A stretch of DNA of 24,034 nucleotides from Paramacrobiotus richtersi. Its lineage: Eukaryota; Tardigrada; Eutardigrada; Parachela; Macrobiotidae. Shown piece after piece: positions 9,102 to 20,100 of the stretch. The notes beneath the pieces were generated by a model, which had not been told where the DNA came from, made no database searches, and worked only from the letters and a program-made list of their open reading frames with translations. Position numbers and translations under genes: made by a program. Position 1 is the first letter of the stretch. Each line of letters starts with the position of its first letter. Where the stretch lies: contig JAQGAU010000776.1 of the NCBI GenBank assembly GCA_034698045.1, positions 1 to 24,034 on the forward strand, read 5' to 3'.

Positions 9102-12100
9102 CTAGAAAGCGCGAAAACCATTCAACCAGTACGTTATCATTTCATATTTTCCTTTGATAGCCACCATTCCTCTGCATACAACGAGGAACTCTGGGTAGTT
9201 TTCCAAGAGTGAGTTGGAACCAGGGCTGATGTGGATGCGGCCGGGTAATCCATGGCTGCACATCCTCGAGCCCATATTAATGGTATCGCCAAACCTAATA
9301 CAAAGTACACGTAGAGATATACATATCCTTACATGTTAAGCCATCAATTTTTACAGGCAGTAACGAGGTCGCCGCAGTCCCAGAACTCCGGCAGCACAAG
9401 ATCCTAAAAAGATGGCATTATTCACGGAATAAAAAGCTGTAGGTAACATTTCAATGCATTCACCAGAATGAATGCCTATCTTAAAGCGAAGGCCTTTAAG
9501 AAATGTCACTGTATGCTCAGCTTCCATTAGCCCGAGAGCAAAGGCTGCAATATAGCGAATATGGCTGTTTCCATTCCTTACAGGTAACCCGCTTGCAACC
9601 TAAAGATTAGCTGTATGAGTTTTGCTCGTGGCTTCCGAAAACGGTGATGACATACTGCTTACCAAGTAAGAATCGCCAATGGCTTCGACCTTGTAGACAT
9701 CGTATTTCGTTGACAGCCGGTCAAAGCATGCCTCGGTTTCTCCAATCAAACTGATTGTCTGCTCCGGTTGGTTGTCTCTAACAAAATCAGCGAAGCCAAA
9801 CAGGTCGGTAAACATAACCGACACGCATTCGTATAATTCCGCTGGAACAGTCTGGCCAGCACGCATTTGCCTCACTATGGCACTGAAAACAAGTTTCACT
9901 GTTTTGAATAGGCTGCAGAGTGCAGTGAAAAGGTTCGTACCGTGGCAAAAACTGGCCGACAATGGCGTCACATTTGTACATCTCTTCCTTCAGGTTTGCC
10001 GTTCGCTCGGCCACTACTTGCTCTAAATCTGCCGAATAATCCAATAATCGCTCGTAGATTTTGTCAACAAGCTTATTCCGGCTCGAATTAGACGCCAGCA
10101 GAGGAGAAATTTCCGAAATTCGTGAGCGAAGTCGACGAATGCTGGGTCGTTCGATTGGATCAGGATTCCAACAGGACTGCAACACCTGTTCGAATGGTGG
10201 TAAATCCGCAAAGTTTACTCTTTCGAGCAGGAGATTTAGATCTTTGTTCAAAAAGGAATTTTGGAAATTTTCTGGAAAAAATTCTTGATTAGCCCAAAAC
10301 ATTTATGACTATAATTATTTCATGCAGTCGTCCAGACGCACTTTTGTTAATGCTTCGAAACAGGCTGTATAGTTCCCCTTTCGTCAGTATGTCATAAATT
10401 ACGAATGCAGAAGAATAAATATCAACGGCATGCATTGCAGCGGGGTCACTAGTGTCTGCCGTTTCAGGTGTAAACCAATACAACGTTTCAACGAGTGCAC
10501 TGTGGTCCATTTCCTTTAACCCTTTGCAAGTAGTACACAGTGTACTCCCTAGTCGATCAAGTCCCAGATTCATTACTTTCAAAGTGAAATGTTTGTCTAT
10601 CCAGCAAGCTAAAGGGCTGATTTGACCATGGTACCGCAAAGAGGAACGATGGATGAATTCCACAGCCTGCGAATCAGGCAGTAATGAGACTTTCGTGTTA
10701 AGATAGCTACAAGTACCGAGGTACGTACCTCAAGGTAATCCACTATCAGAGAGCTTGCGAAGCCAAAGTCTTTAGTTACGAAGCTGTTAAAAATGTCAGG
10801 AAGTGTTCCGCGAGTCGGCCGCTCGTATACCGCCGAGAGCATGTGCGTCTCCGTATCCGAACTTGTAATTGTTAGTCCGTAGAATCGGCAGAGATTCAGA
10901 TGCTCCAGTCCATAGAACTGCGAGAGCACACGGTTTTGTACGAAACCCATGCCATTTATGCAAAAACCAAATGCGACGCATTGCGCAAACAACAAAATAG
11001 AGATAGTGTTCTAATGTTAGAACTCATCGCAGATAAAGCTAGTGTGCACCTTCTTCATCAGTTTCAGAACGTTGTGATGAGCGGACAGCTCCTGGAAGGT
11101 TACATGATAATCCCGGTGGCAAAGTTTGAGACATGCGATCGGTTTGCCTTGATGCACGGTATGGAACAGCAAAGTTTCCTGAACGAATCAGGAAATTATG
11201 ATCGTATTGTAAGTACTATGAGCTTTTGAACTGACCGGATCATGAAAACTTGTGTAATCTGGTACTGCATGTGGTTTCTGCTTCAGACGCTTTGCTGGTA
11301 TACTGTGGAATAGAGTTGATACACGGGATTGGCTGTGAGATGATTCCGAAACGTCTGCAAGCGTAATCTGCCACCAAGGATTTAACAGCAGTCTTTCGCT
11401 GGCTCTCCGTCTCATGTGTCTAAGTGGATGAAGAAGAAGCAATAGCATGTAAGATGTAAACGCTTTGACATTCTCAGTCCGCCTTACCTTATGCAGCAGA
11501 ATAAGACGATTCCGATAGCCAAACAAGCTCCGAAAAAGCTTGCGACAGCATCGTATATCCCTCGTTGATCGCCTGGAAATTCGAAGTTACTCGCACTCGT
11601 TTAACACATAAACAGGTTCTTACGTTGTGGCTGGCAAATTCTGCGTTGATGCAAGTATCCGCAAAACGGTTCGTTGGGCGGTGGAAAAGATGAGTTGACC
11701 CAAGTTTTAAGCTGCACAACTTCGATCAACGCCTGTGTCTTTCCCATCTTGTGTATGAACGGCTAAACAAATAGCAGCATACACAAAGAGTACATGTACG
11801 GATATTTGTAGATACATATATTACAACAGTTAGAGCAACAGGGCTTCTGATATTGTGATCTGTACCAACCCACTTTTTTTGAGGTTAGGTATCGGGTACA
11901 GCAGGTCTGCTTATAAAACGAAAATGACGCTGATTTACCTCCCGGTTCCCAGCTGGCGTGAAATACGATATGGTGAAGTCACTACGTCTTTGGCCATTAC
12001 TGTCCACGTAAATCGTGCCACCTCCACCGTCATCTGTGAAGGTGCGATTTGAGAACTCCCTCGCTAAACGAACACCCGTCAAATCCGCTAAAGCTGCTCC

Positions 12101-13741
12101 ACTTGCTATGCTGTCGTTAAGAGCCTTTGGAAGAGTTTTGTTTAACTGATCATGAACATAATGCTCATAATCTCTGGATATGCTGTTCTTACTTGTCCAA
12201 GAGAAGCTATGGCAATATAACTGTCGACAAGGGCAATGAACGGCTAAGAGAACATACGGCATAAGGTACAATAGGCAACAGTATATTGCCCAAAAACAAC
12301 CACTTAACAGACAGGTCTGATCACCTGTTCTGAAAGTGGATACGTAAAATTGTAGTCGCTCTTTGACCTCCGAACAAATTCGCCTCCGAGGATCGGATCC
12401 GGACCGAGGTTAATGTCACGTGGAGTGACAGCCAGGAGTGACTGGTAGGCTTGGAATGCGACCTGTTCTTTCGACATACTACGACCTTTCTTAATAAAGA
12501 TCATACGTCAATCGCGCATTACCTGATCGTTGCTGTCGTTGTACTGCCAATGCATCCGACCCAGCATTTTGTTCTTCATTGTCTCCACGGCGATGTATAC
12601 CTGTTTATAAAAGCTATGAAGTGCTTACCAAATGCTGCCAGCTCGATTTCTGATATTAAGGCGAAGCTAACGTGATTTCTCGTACGTATTCTCCGTTGGT
12701 CATGTTCATGGAGGCTGCAGTAATCTGAAAAAAACAAGACTAACGATCAGCCAGTTCTGCAGATTTCGAAGCATTTAAGATTTACCAGAAATTCTCGCAA
12801 GAATGCTGCATGTCCAAAGTAAAGCACCACTAAGCAAACAAATGCGTAAAAATAACGTGGTCGGTGTGGCGGCGCAAAAATGCCAACACACCTCTGCTGG
12901 TTCTTTGAATGTCCTCAAGAATGGGTTGAAATTGTCCAAATGGAACTGCTGCTTTTGTAGCTATGCGCCGTACGAACTGGGTTGCATTTGCAGTTCTTTT
13001 AAGATCGTTCATAAGCATCGTAGCTAGTGTGAAATAAAACGGAGGCGAAGCGGTGTCAATTACGAAGAACGTCGTCATCCAGCCAAACTTGTTCAAAACT
13101 TCCGCATAGAACTCTAAACATTGTGTGACGGAGAAGTAGTTTGTAGCAATCCACGATGGATACAACTGTCGATGTATCCCGATGGCGGACATTCTGCAGT
13201 ACGCACCTGTTGTAGATATCGAGCTATGCTCTTGCTTTATAAGTAAGCACATTACGTTGAAATCCACAAATTGTTCCACTGCGATTGAAAATACGGCATG
13301 TCCGTGGTTTCCACGCAAGCTAGCCACGAAGGTCACAGCAATTAAGCAGCTGTATTCAGTGAATACTTTATGTAATTAATTGGATTTGAAGACAGTTAGG
13401 AACCGTAGAGCTTGCCACCTACCAGGGATAATGTAGACTGTTAGGTCACTCGGTTTTCTTTTGCAGTAGTGCCACTCGGCAATCATGTCCATAACAATAT
13501 CGCTCAAATCGGCGCAAGTATTGCGAATGGGATCATAAAGGAATTTTAGCTCAAACTCGATTGTTCCGTTATACTTTTTTTGCACACGCTCCGTGGCTAC
13601 GGAAATCGTTGGCCCCAGATAGACTAACGAAGAAAATCCAACAGGAGCAATATAGCCAACGGTTACCAGCGTGATGTTAGCGACTGCTGCGACACTATGC
13701 AGAAGCAAAGCGCAAGCGATCAGCAGTCGGATTGGAGCCAT
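9102..13741 (-). CDS. Receptor-type guanylyl cyclase rGC-2, 20 exons, 1073 aa
   Basis: Exons on the - strand: 13741-13423, 13319-13256, 13193-12892, 12829-12786, 12724-12686, 12600-12523, 12462-12325, 12243-12193, 12145-11939, 11762-11624, 11572-11488, 11419-11236, 11178-11050, 10917-10729, 10666-10342, 10271-9941, 9882-9663, 9599-9464, 9403-9355, 9294-9102. The joined 3222 nt stay open. Domains: a clear signal peptide ([15 protein letters not shown]), extracellular ligand-binding domain with MTNGEY, one membrane span near 466-486 ([18 protein letters not shown]), pseudokinase with HGQIS and AVDIYSSAF, signalling helix ending LPR, and cyclase domain. Catalytic residues look intact: metal D901 (FTDLFGF) and D945, guanine-site E941 and the Cys of PRYCL, N1016 and R1020. 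It keeps a Lys (ACLKL) where active kinases have VAIK, but lacks HRD-type residues. It is closer to rGC-1 than to rGC-3 in the extracellular part. The exon 9 acceptor is the least certain boundary. Confidence 0.9.
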
Positions 13742-14734
13742 AGAATTTTGTCGTTGATTGTTTGATTAAAAACTCCTAACAGCTATGCACGATCCGATAT
13801 AGCTGCTTTAATGAAATTACTCAGCAATTTGTAATAGAACTGGCAACTATAGAGTATAGATCTGCTGAGAAACGCTCCTACAAATTAGTTACGTATGATA
13901 CGGAGAGTTATACCGGTAACCGGTACACACCTGATACAAAGAATAGCTTTAAGCGATAATCGTCGAAATAGCTCAGCGCAGGCGTGTAAAACATTTATAT
14001 TTCGCTGCTACACTACGCTATTCTGGAACCTCTCCTGGCTCCAGTAATTACAACGTTGAATGTGCGACACACAATATCGTGGTTAGTTGTCAGAACGCAG
14101 TGTTTTGATACGCGATGAAGCAGTTTACCGCGAAGAAAGCCGACGTGCTTTGCAATCAACCTGATTGTATGGCCTAAATCTGGTTCTGAAGGATAAGGAA
14201 CACGTTCGTTCACTGTTGTTCAGAATTGGGGAGGTAGATTCTTTACAGATTGCTTTGGCTTTGTCAGTTATGAAAAACGTTTGGCTGTTTCCTTGCGTTG
14301 CAAAGGAACGGACCTTAGAGGCTCTCAGTCCTGCCGGCAACGGCAGTTTCGCATTATATGTCTTTGAACCGTTTATGCCGAGTTAGGACCAACTGGCTGA
14401 TAGTGACAGTACAGTAAGTTCTCTTGTACAGAAGTAGAAACGTGGAGTAATCGATTGATAGTGTAATTTTTTGCTTTTTATTTTGGCAGGTTATCATGAA
14501 AGTGACGCTGTTCACCGAAAGCACCGAATGACTGATAACAGCAAAAGCCCCGCAATGAACAACATTTACAACCAGATAATTCTCTGAAGTGCTTTCTTTA
14601 TTCGAAATCCATTCCGCCTTTTTTTCTGGCGACTGCACTCATAATCTCCTTCGGGGCAAAAGACGCTTCCAGAGCAGAGCAGTTGATGCGAGAGAAATCG
14701 GAAGCTCTGGACCCACATGCCTCGTTAACCGGAG
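13742..14734. other. Upstream region of rGC-2
   Basis: About 1 kb before the rGC-2 start. It has a TACCGGT-A-ACCGGTA dyad at 13911-13925 and a weak TATA-like CTATATC on the - strand near 13797-13803. Open frames around 14125-14386 overlap on both strands and match nothing I recognise. It is probably promoter and spacer. Confidence 0.4.
13911..13925. repeat. Perfect dyad TACCGGT-A-ACCGGTA upstream of rGC-2
   Basis: Two 7-bp arms around a single A form a perfect inverted repeat, about 170 bp before the rGC-2 start codon. The right half (AACCGGTA) resembles the AACCGGTT consensus known for Grainyhead-type factors. A regulatory role is only an inference. Confidence 0.35.
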
Positions 14735-14960
14735 CGTACTGCGTAATCCTCTGCGAAAACAAATCTCTGAATTAAAAATCAATGGCAAACTGACGTAGAA
14801 TGTTCGACAACAATGCCAGATTCAAAACAAGCAGGATCGTCACAATTAACGAACTGACTGAAGCCGGCCTCCAGGAACGCCTTGATCGGATGGTGCCTCC
14901 ACGTCCCTCGTGCCGAGATGGCTGATTTCTACACGGATATGATGGCCGCAAAAAAAGTCA
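14735..14960 (+). pseudogene. Decayed mariner-like transposase fragment
   Basis: One + strand frame reads AYCVILCEN, then stops, then RRMFDNNARFKTSRI, then NELTEAG, followed by VPPRPS. After a probable frameshift near 14917-14925 it reads EMADFYTDMM. This order recalls the C-terminal half of mariner transposases: a YCQQL-like stretch, a HDNARPHTS-like block with the second catalytic Asp, an ELGW-like turn, then HPPYSPDLAPSDYHLF. Two in-frame stops (TAA and TGA) and the shift mean it is dead. I found no matching terminal inverted repeats around it. Confidence 0.45.
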
Positions 14961-15434
14961 ATCATTGATTTATCTTTTACTACTTTTATATTATGGCAGC
15001 TTTTTTCTAAATAAAACCGGAATAGAAGTTATGGTGGATCAAGCTTATTGATCTTTTGTCACCGAATAAGAAAATGTTGGACCAAGACATTTTCCGGCGC
15101 TGATCAATCGAGATGCTGGAGTCCGTGATGCACGGAAAGGTCATCAAATTCTAGCAGTGGAAGCCGCCCGTTTACTTTTTTGTTAGTTTAGTAATTATCC
15201 ATTTGTTGTTCATTTCTTCTTTTGTGATTTACTGTGTTTTATTTATCTGCTTTTGATTGTACTTCGTCTTTTTGTTTACTTTGTATGTTTTATTACACTT
15301 AGCGATCACTAGCAAGATTCTAATGGCGAACTCGTGCAAATCACGCAGTCTTTATACCGGTAACGAACCTCAGTAATCAATCGGAAATAATCAGAAAACA
15401 AACAGTCTATTCCCATTTTCCCACAAATCTAACA
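14961..15434. other. AT-rich spacer
   Basis: After the transposase fragment the sequence is AT-rich with T runs and no coding pattern. It may be the remaining 3' part of the same dead element, but I cannot show its edge. Confidence 0.3.
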
Positions 15435-15689
15435 TCAAAAGGAGTCGGCAGGCAAAAAGAACAATACACTGCACACTGTGGCATTACAGTACATGCTAGC
15501 AACACTGCCTATCAAAACTGGTAACCAGCGGTCATTCTGATGACCACTATGCTGAGCAGCTATGATAAACAGCCCAGAAAAAACTACTGCGCCGTATAGT
15601 GCTTTTCTGTGGTGCTTTAGATTACTTCGTGCTCGATTAGAAAAATCAATTGAGAAATCAGTTATCTGGTGCATGCCCAACGATGCCAA
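15435..15689 (-). CDS. Short hydrophobic ORF, 84 aa, possible membrane-protein remnant
   Basis: This - strand frame encodes a basic stretch (NRARSNLKHHRK) and then two hydrophobic segments, ALYGAVVFSGLFIIAA and LIGSVASMYCNATVCSVLFF. The layout loosely recalls the first membrane segments of the receptor-like protein at 6014-7362, but I cannot align them convincingly. No partner exons were found. It may be chance, a receptor relic or a real small exon. Confidence 0.2.
   Translation of the reverse strand: MASLGMHQITDFSIDFSNRARSNLKHHRKALYGAVVFSGLFIIAAQHSGHQNDRWLPVLIGSVASMYCNATVCSVLFFLPADSF
15676..15689 (+). repeat. CCCAACGATGCCAA repeat, first copy
   Basis: The 14-mer CCCAACGATGCCAA occurs here and again at 16008-16021. 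A one-mismatch inverted copy lies at 16023-16036. The outer copies form a loose inverted pair enclosing about 361 bp. Confidence 0.6.
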
Positions 15690-16149
15690 CCATGGACTTC
15701 ACGGCCAGCTAGCGGATGACCAGTTGTAATACCGTTGTGTTTGAAAATTCATTTGGTAGAGTATCTAAGGTACACTTTTTGACATTTTTTAGAATTTTTT
15801 TTTACTGTCTCTAACACTTCGAAGCCTGGAAGAAGCTCCACGAGCCCACAAAGCTAAAAAGTGACCATTTTCGGAGGTCAGGTGTTCTCTGGGCAGAGCA
15901 GTATGGTCAGTCTAAGGTTTTTAGTACGTTACTCTGGGCCTTTAGTCTCAACCTGAAAAATCGGCACCTGTTTATTACATCAAAAGCTCGTGTAAAAAAA
16001 AGTGAATCCCAACGATGCCAAATTGGCATCGCTGGGCGTTGGTGGGTTAATGTGCCGGTGCCTTTGCATGTTCCGGTCCTGCTTGGGGATTAGTTTTAAC
16101 CAGTTTTGTGCGAATCTGTCATTCTGTCTCAGACGCTCTAAAATTTAGG
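15690..16149. other. Spacer before the receptor relic
   Basis: No coding pattern is recognised. The stretch contains the 16008-16036 hairpin and T-rich runs, and lies between the 14-mer repeats. Confidence 0.3.
16008..16036. repeat. 14-bp-arm hairpin built from the CCCAACGATGCCAA repeat
   Basis: The left arm CCCAACGATGCCAA (16008-16021) pairs with TTGGCATCGCTGGG (16023-16036), 13 of 14 positions, around a single A. With the copy at 15676-15689 it may mark the end of a small inverted-repeat element. Confidence 0.65.
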
Positions 16150-16320
16150 CGCTCTGACTCAAAAATGTTCGTTACCGTTGCGCGAATATGATCTCTATCA
16201 GTCGCACGTTTGTTGTTAGCGTACTAGCGTAAGCTTGACAAGTTTTGTTGGTCTATCTAATGATCGCAGCTTTTTCAAGGTTTGTCTAGATTATTGGACT
16301 GTTAATGACCTCGGAATGAC
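16150..16320 (+). pseudogene. Relic of a second gustatory-receptor-like gene
   Basis: This short stretch matches the receptor gene at about 7110-7250. It has the end of exon 2 (a VTVANMIS-like stretch followed by RTFVVS), a donor with an 8-bp tandem duplication before GTAAGC, an intron ending TTTGTCTAG near 16285, and the start of exon 3 (ATTATTGGACTGTT). The match then breaks off and joins sequence equivalent to 7672 onward. So about 420 bp of receptor tail and spacer is missing here, and no 5' part is seen. It is a clear non-functional remnant. Confidence 0.7.
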
Positions 16321-17180
16321 CTTGATATCAGAATCAGAACATTCATTCATTCCCAATCGGGCTGGCAGAATGACAGAGACGGCTCCGATCAGTTGTCCAC
16401 TACACGGAACGAGAACCCAAAAGCCAGTAAGTGGCCACTTCGCTTTTTCCCTTGATGGCCAATGTTCCTCTGGGCTCCACAGCAAATTCGGTAAACTCGC
16501 TCAGGATTCTCGCTGTAGTGGAACTCAGGTGAATCCGTCCCGGCATTCCATGGCTGCACATTCTGGAGGCCATGTTGATAGTGTCGCCGAACCTACATTG
16601 AACGATTAACTACATCGACAAAGACAGATGAATTTGCTTGTGTTTTCGTACAAGCAGTAACGAGGTCGCTTTGATCCCATCACTCCGGCTGCGCAGGAAC
16701 CTTGATACAAGCATTTGTTGAAGACACTTTCCGGTAGAGTTTTCTGTCTAATATTATTTATCTGAGTACCGGAATGTGTTCCCATTCTAAAACGAAGGTT
16801 CTTCAGAAACGTGAATGCCGGCTCGGCTTCCATAAGCTTCAATGCAAACGTCGCAATTCTTTGCGCATGAGTGTTGCCGGTTTTGACTGGAAGGCCACTG
16901 GCCACCTGAAATAAAGTAAACCTGCGCCTCTTAATCTGATAAACTAAATAACTTTCTTAATGCCAACTTGCCATGTACGAGTCCCCAACAGCTTCTACTT
17001 TGTATACGTCGCATCTTGTGGAAAACCCATCGATACGCCCTTCTGTCTCGCTGATTAAAGCGATTGTTGATTCTGGTGAGCTAGAGGTTACAAAGTCCGC
17101 AAATCCATAAAGATCTGTGAACATGATGGTGACGCAATCGAAATACTCTGGAGACACCGCTAGACCGGCGCGGAGTTGAT
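16319..17180. repeat. Duplicated segment, copy B (partner 7672-8524)
   Basis: This holds the 3' flank and exons 20-17 of rGC-3 and is the counterpart of the truncated cyclase segment. The preceding receptor relic extends the duplication leftward, with a deletion. Confidence 0.85.
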
Positions 17181-20100
17181 TCACAATAAGCCTGAAGCGA
17201 GAAAACCGTCAATCTTATCAAAATTCTGTGTATGCGCTTACGGATCAGCGCTTGAGCAGCTTGCTGTGTGACGTTTTTGGAATTACAGGACACCATGTTC
17301 CGAGGAAATTCAAAACCCAAAACATACCTCGGTAAAAACTGCCCAATGATAGCGTCACATTTTGCCATTTCTTCCTTCAGGCTTCGACTTCTGTGAGACA
17401 CTTCTTTCTCCAGACCAGCAGAGTAATCCGCTAATCGGTTATGGAATTTGTCAATCAGTTTACAATGACCCATTTCGCGATTCAGTAGTCGCGAAATGCC
17501 AGCTATGCGTGCACGAAACTGATGGATATTTGGCCGGCTGACTGGGTCGAAACGCCAGCAGGACCGTAGCACTGATTCATATTTCGTCAGGTCCTTAAAG
17601 TCAACCGCGTCCAGCAGTGGATTCGTACGGCAATCTTTAGTTCTATCGTGCAGTTCATCTAAAATTAGCGGCTTCCTGAATAACCCGCAGTTCAGTGACC
17701 ACTGACTGCAGATTTATACTTTTCCTTACTTCGATTAAGAGCCGACATCGCTTTGTACAGCGCACATTTGGTCAATATCTCATAAATAATTAGTCCAGAA
17801 GAAAATATATCAACGGACTGCATAGTTCGAACAGTGAGATTAGCGTTATTATCAAACGTCGTCCAGTAAAGCGCTTCCCAGACTGTGGTTTGGGAAATAT
17901 CTTGAGCCTCGGAACAAGCATGGCGCAGTTCATGCTTTAGTCGACCAAAGGCTAGTTTGGTGACCTTTAAAGTGAAATGCTTGTCAACCCAACAAGCAAG
18001 TACGCTCAACTGGCCGTGATAGTGTAAGCTGGATGAGTGGATGTATTCCACGGCCTAGAATCAGAATTAATGCAGTTCTTCACTTTGTCCTACTGATCCG
18101 GGACGAAAAACTGCGATGTGTACATCAAGTAAATCCACGATCAGCGAGCTGGCAAATGCGAAGTCACTAGCAACAAAGCTGTTGCATATTTCTGGTAGCG
18201 TCCCGCGGGTTGGACTTTCGGTCACAGCTGACAAACGTGATCGACCGCTGTTGGATTCCGTTATGGATAATCCGTAAAATCTGCTAATATTCGAATGTTC
18301 CAGTTTCCTGAACTGTGCAAAAAATCGCCGTCATCTTATGCACTGGATAACAAAAAACGCGCGAAACCTTTCTTAGCAAACGCAGCAAGCTCAGGTTAGA
18401 TGCTAGCTGCTCAACAGTTAGTGGCGAGGTTTTCCGGAAAATGGGGAAGGTGACTACTGGCTTTCCGTTATACAGTGCGCAGATGTACGGAAAAATCTGA
18501 AACCACTCGGTTTAATAGATGTTGCAGCAGAAGACATACAAATGGTTACTCAGCATCAGCCTGGATTACGTACGGGAATGCTTTCCTTTGTTGCACTCTC
18601 CTTAGATCTCGACGACCGCATGGATGTCATTTTTGCATGGCTTCTACAGTCATGTTTGCGCATTTGTGCGACAAATAGAGAGGAAATGGCAGACTGGCAG
18701 TAAGATGCTTTTGGTATGTTGGTCAGATCAACTTGCCACCAAGGATCGTACAGAAGTGCTCTGGTTGTTGCTCTTTTTGTGTGCCTTTCAGGAAAAGTTT
18801 TCTACCCACTATTCACACGTTGCATGAATTAGTCTCACGGTACCGTGCGTAAGCGATTAGACTGGCTCCAGTGGTTAAAAGCAGAAGCAATAGAGTGAAG
18901 GTCACCGCATAGATCAGTTGTGCATTCGCTAAAAATCATCGACTTTATATATTTTTTGCCGTGGCAGAATGAGAATATAAAGTGCCTACGCTGCGGTGCG
19001 CAAGCGGAACCTTGTCCAGCAAACCCACATCCCGGCTCATTTAGCGGAGGAAATGACGCGTTTGCCCAGCGTTTCAGATTAACCAACTTAATCAGCGACT
19101 TGGATAGGGCGGGTTTGAGTAAAAATGGCTAAACGTGCACAAAACATGAAAATACAGTTTTGTAATTAGCAGTTTGATATTTACCTCCCGGGTGCCAGAC
19201 GAACTGAAGTACCATATCGTTAAATCTGATCGACGCTCTCCGCTGTCGTCAAAATGCATCGTCCCCACTTGACTGTCGAAACTTCGATTAAAGAAACTTC
19301 TGGCTAATGCTGCACCGTTCATGCCGTTTCCGTTGGTAAGAGTTTCGTTCAATGTCTAGCAAAAAATTCGGTTGAAGAATTTTTGGTGACGCACCTTCAA
19401 AAAAGCGGTAAACAGCTTTCTTACCTCAGCCAACGCTATTATGGTAGCGTAATTTGGAGCCAGTGAAACAAATGCCTACAGAAGTTGCCAGCTGCTGGTA
19501 TAGTGGTGATTATGTGTGATAAATAAAAACTTCGGCAAGACAAACACATACCGGAATCGACAAGGGATATGTGAAGTTGAAGTCTCTTAAAGACCTTTCG
19601 TTGAAATCGACTGCCAGCTTCCCCAGTGAATGAAAACTAATATCGGACGGATGCAAAACGAAAAGAGACTGGAAGGCTTGAAAAGCGACCTAAAAAGACG
19701 GATGGCACGGTCTGACCACTGACGGTCTGAACACCTCGCTTACTGGGTCATCGGGGTCTTGGTAACACCAGTCTAAAAGGCCCAGCAAAATTCGATTAAA
19801 TTGGGTTTCCACGGCAAAATAGACCTTAAGACAAAAACGGTCAGCACAGGATAAGTTTTCTCTCTCAATATATGCGCGTCATCGAACTGCCGTACATATT
19901 CGCCGTTGGTCATGTTCTTTCTTGCTGCCGCAACCTTTTTGAAAACAAAATTTTGTGGTTACTTGATTTCAAATTGGCAGCATACAAAGAATAAGTAACA
20001 TCAAGCAATAGTTTGCACCGCGATATAGTATAGCGATCAAATGATTTCGAGACAGCTTACCAAAAATTCCCGCAAATAAGCAGCATGACCGAGATAAAAT

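Noticed and set aside
14125-14386. Overlapping open frames on both strands upstream of rGC-2
   Set aside because: No domain or repeat match; two frames of similar length on opposite strands suggest chance.
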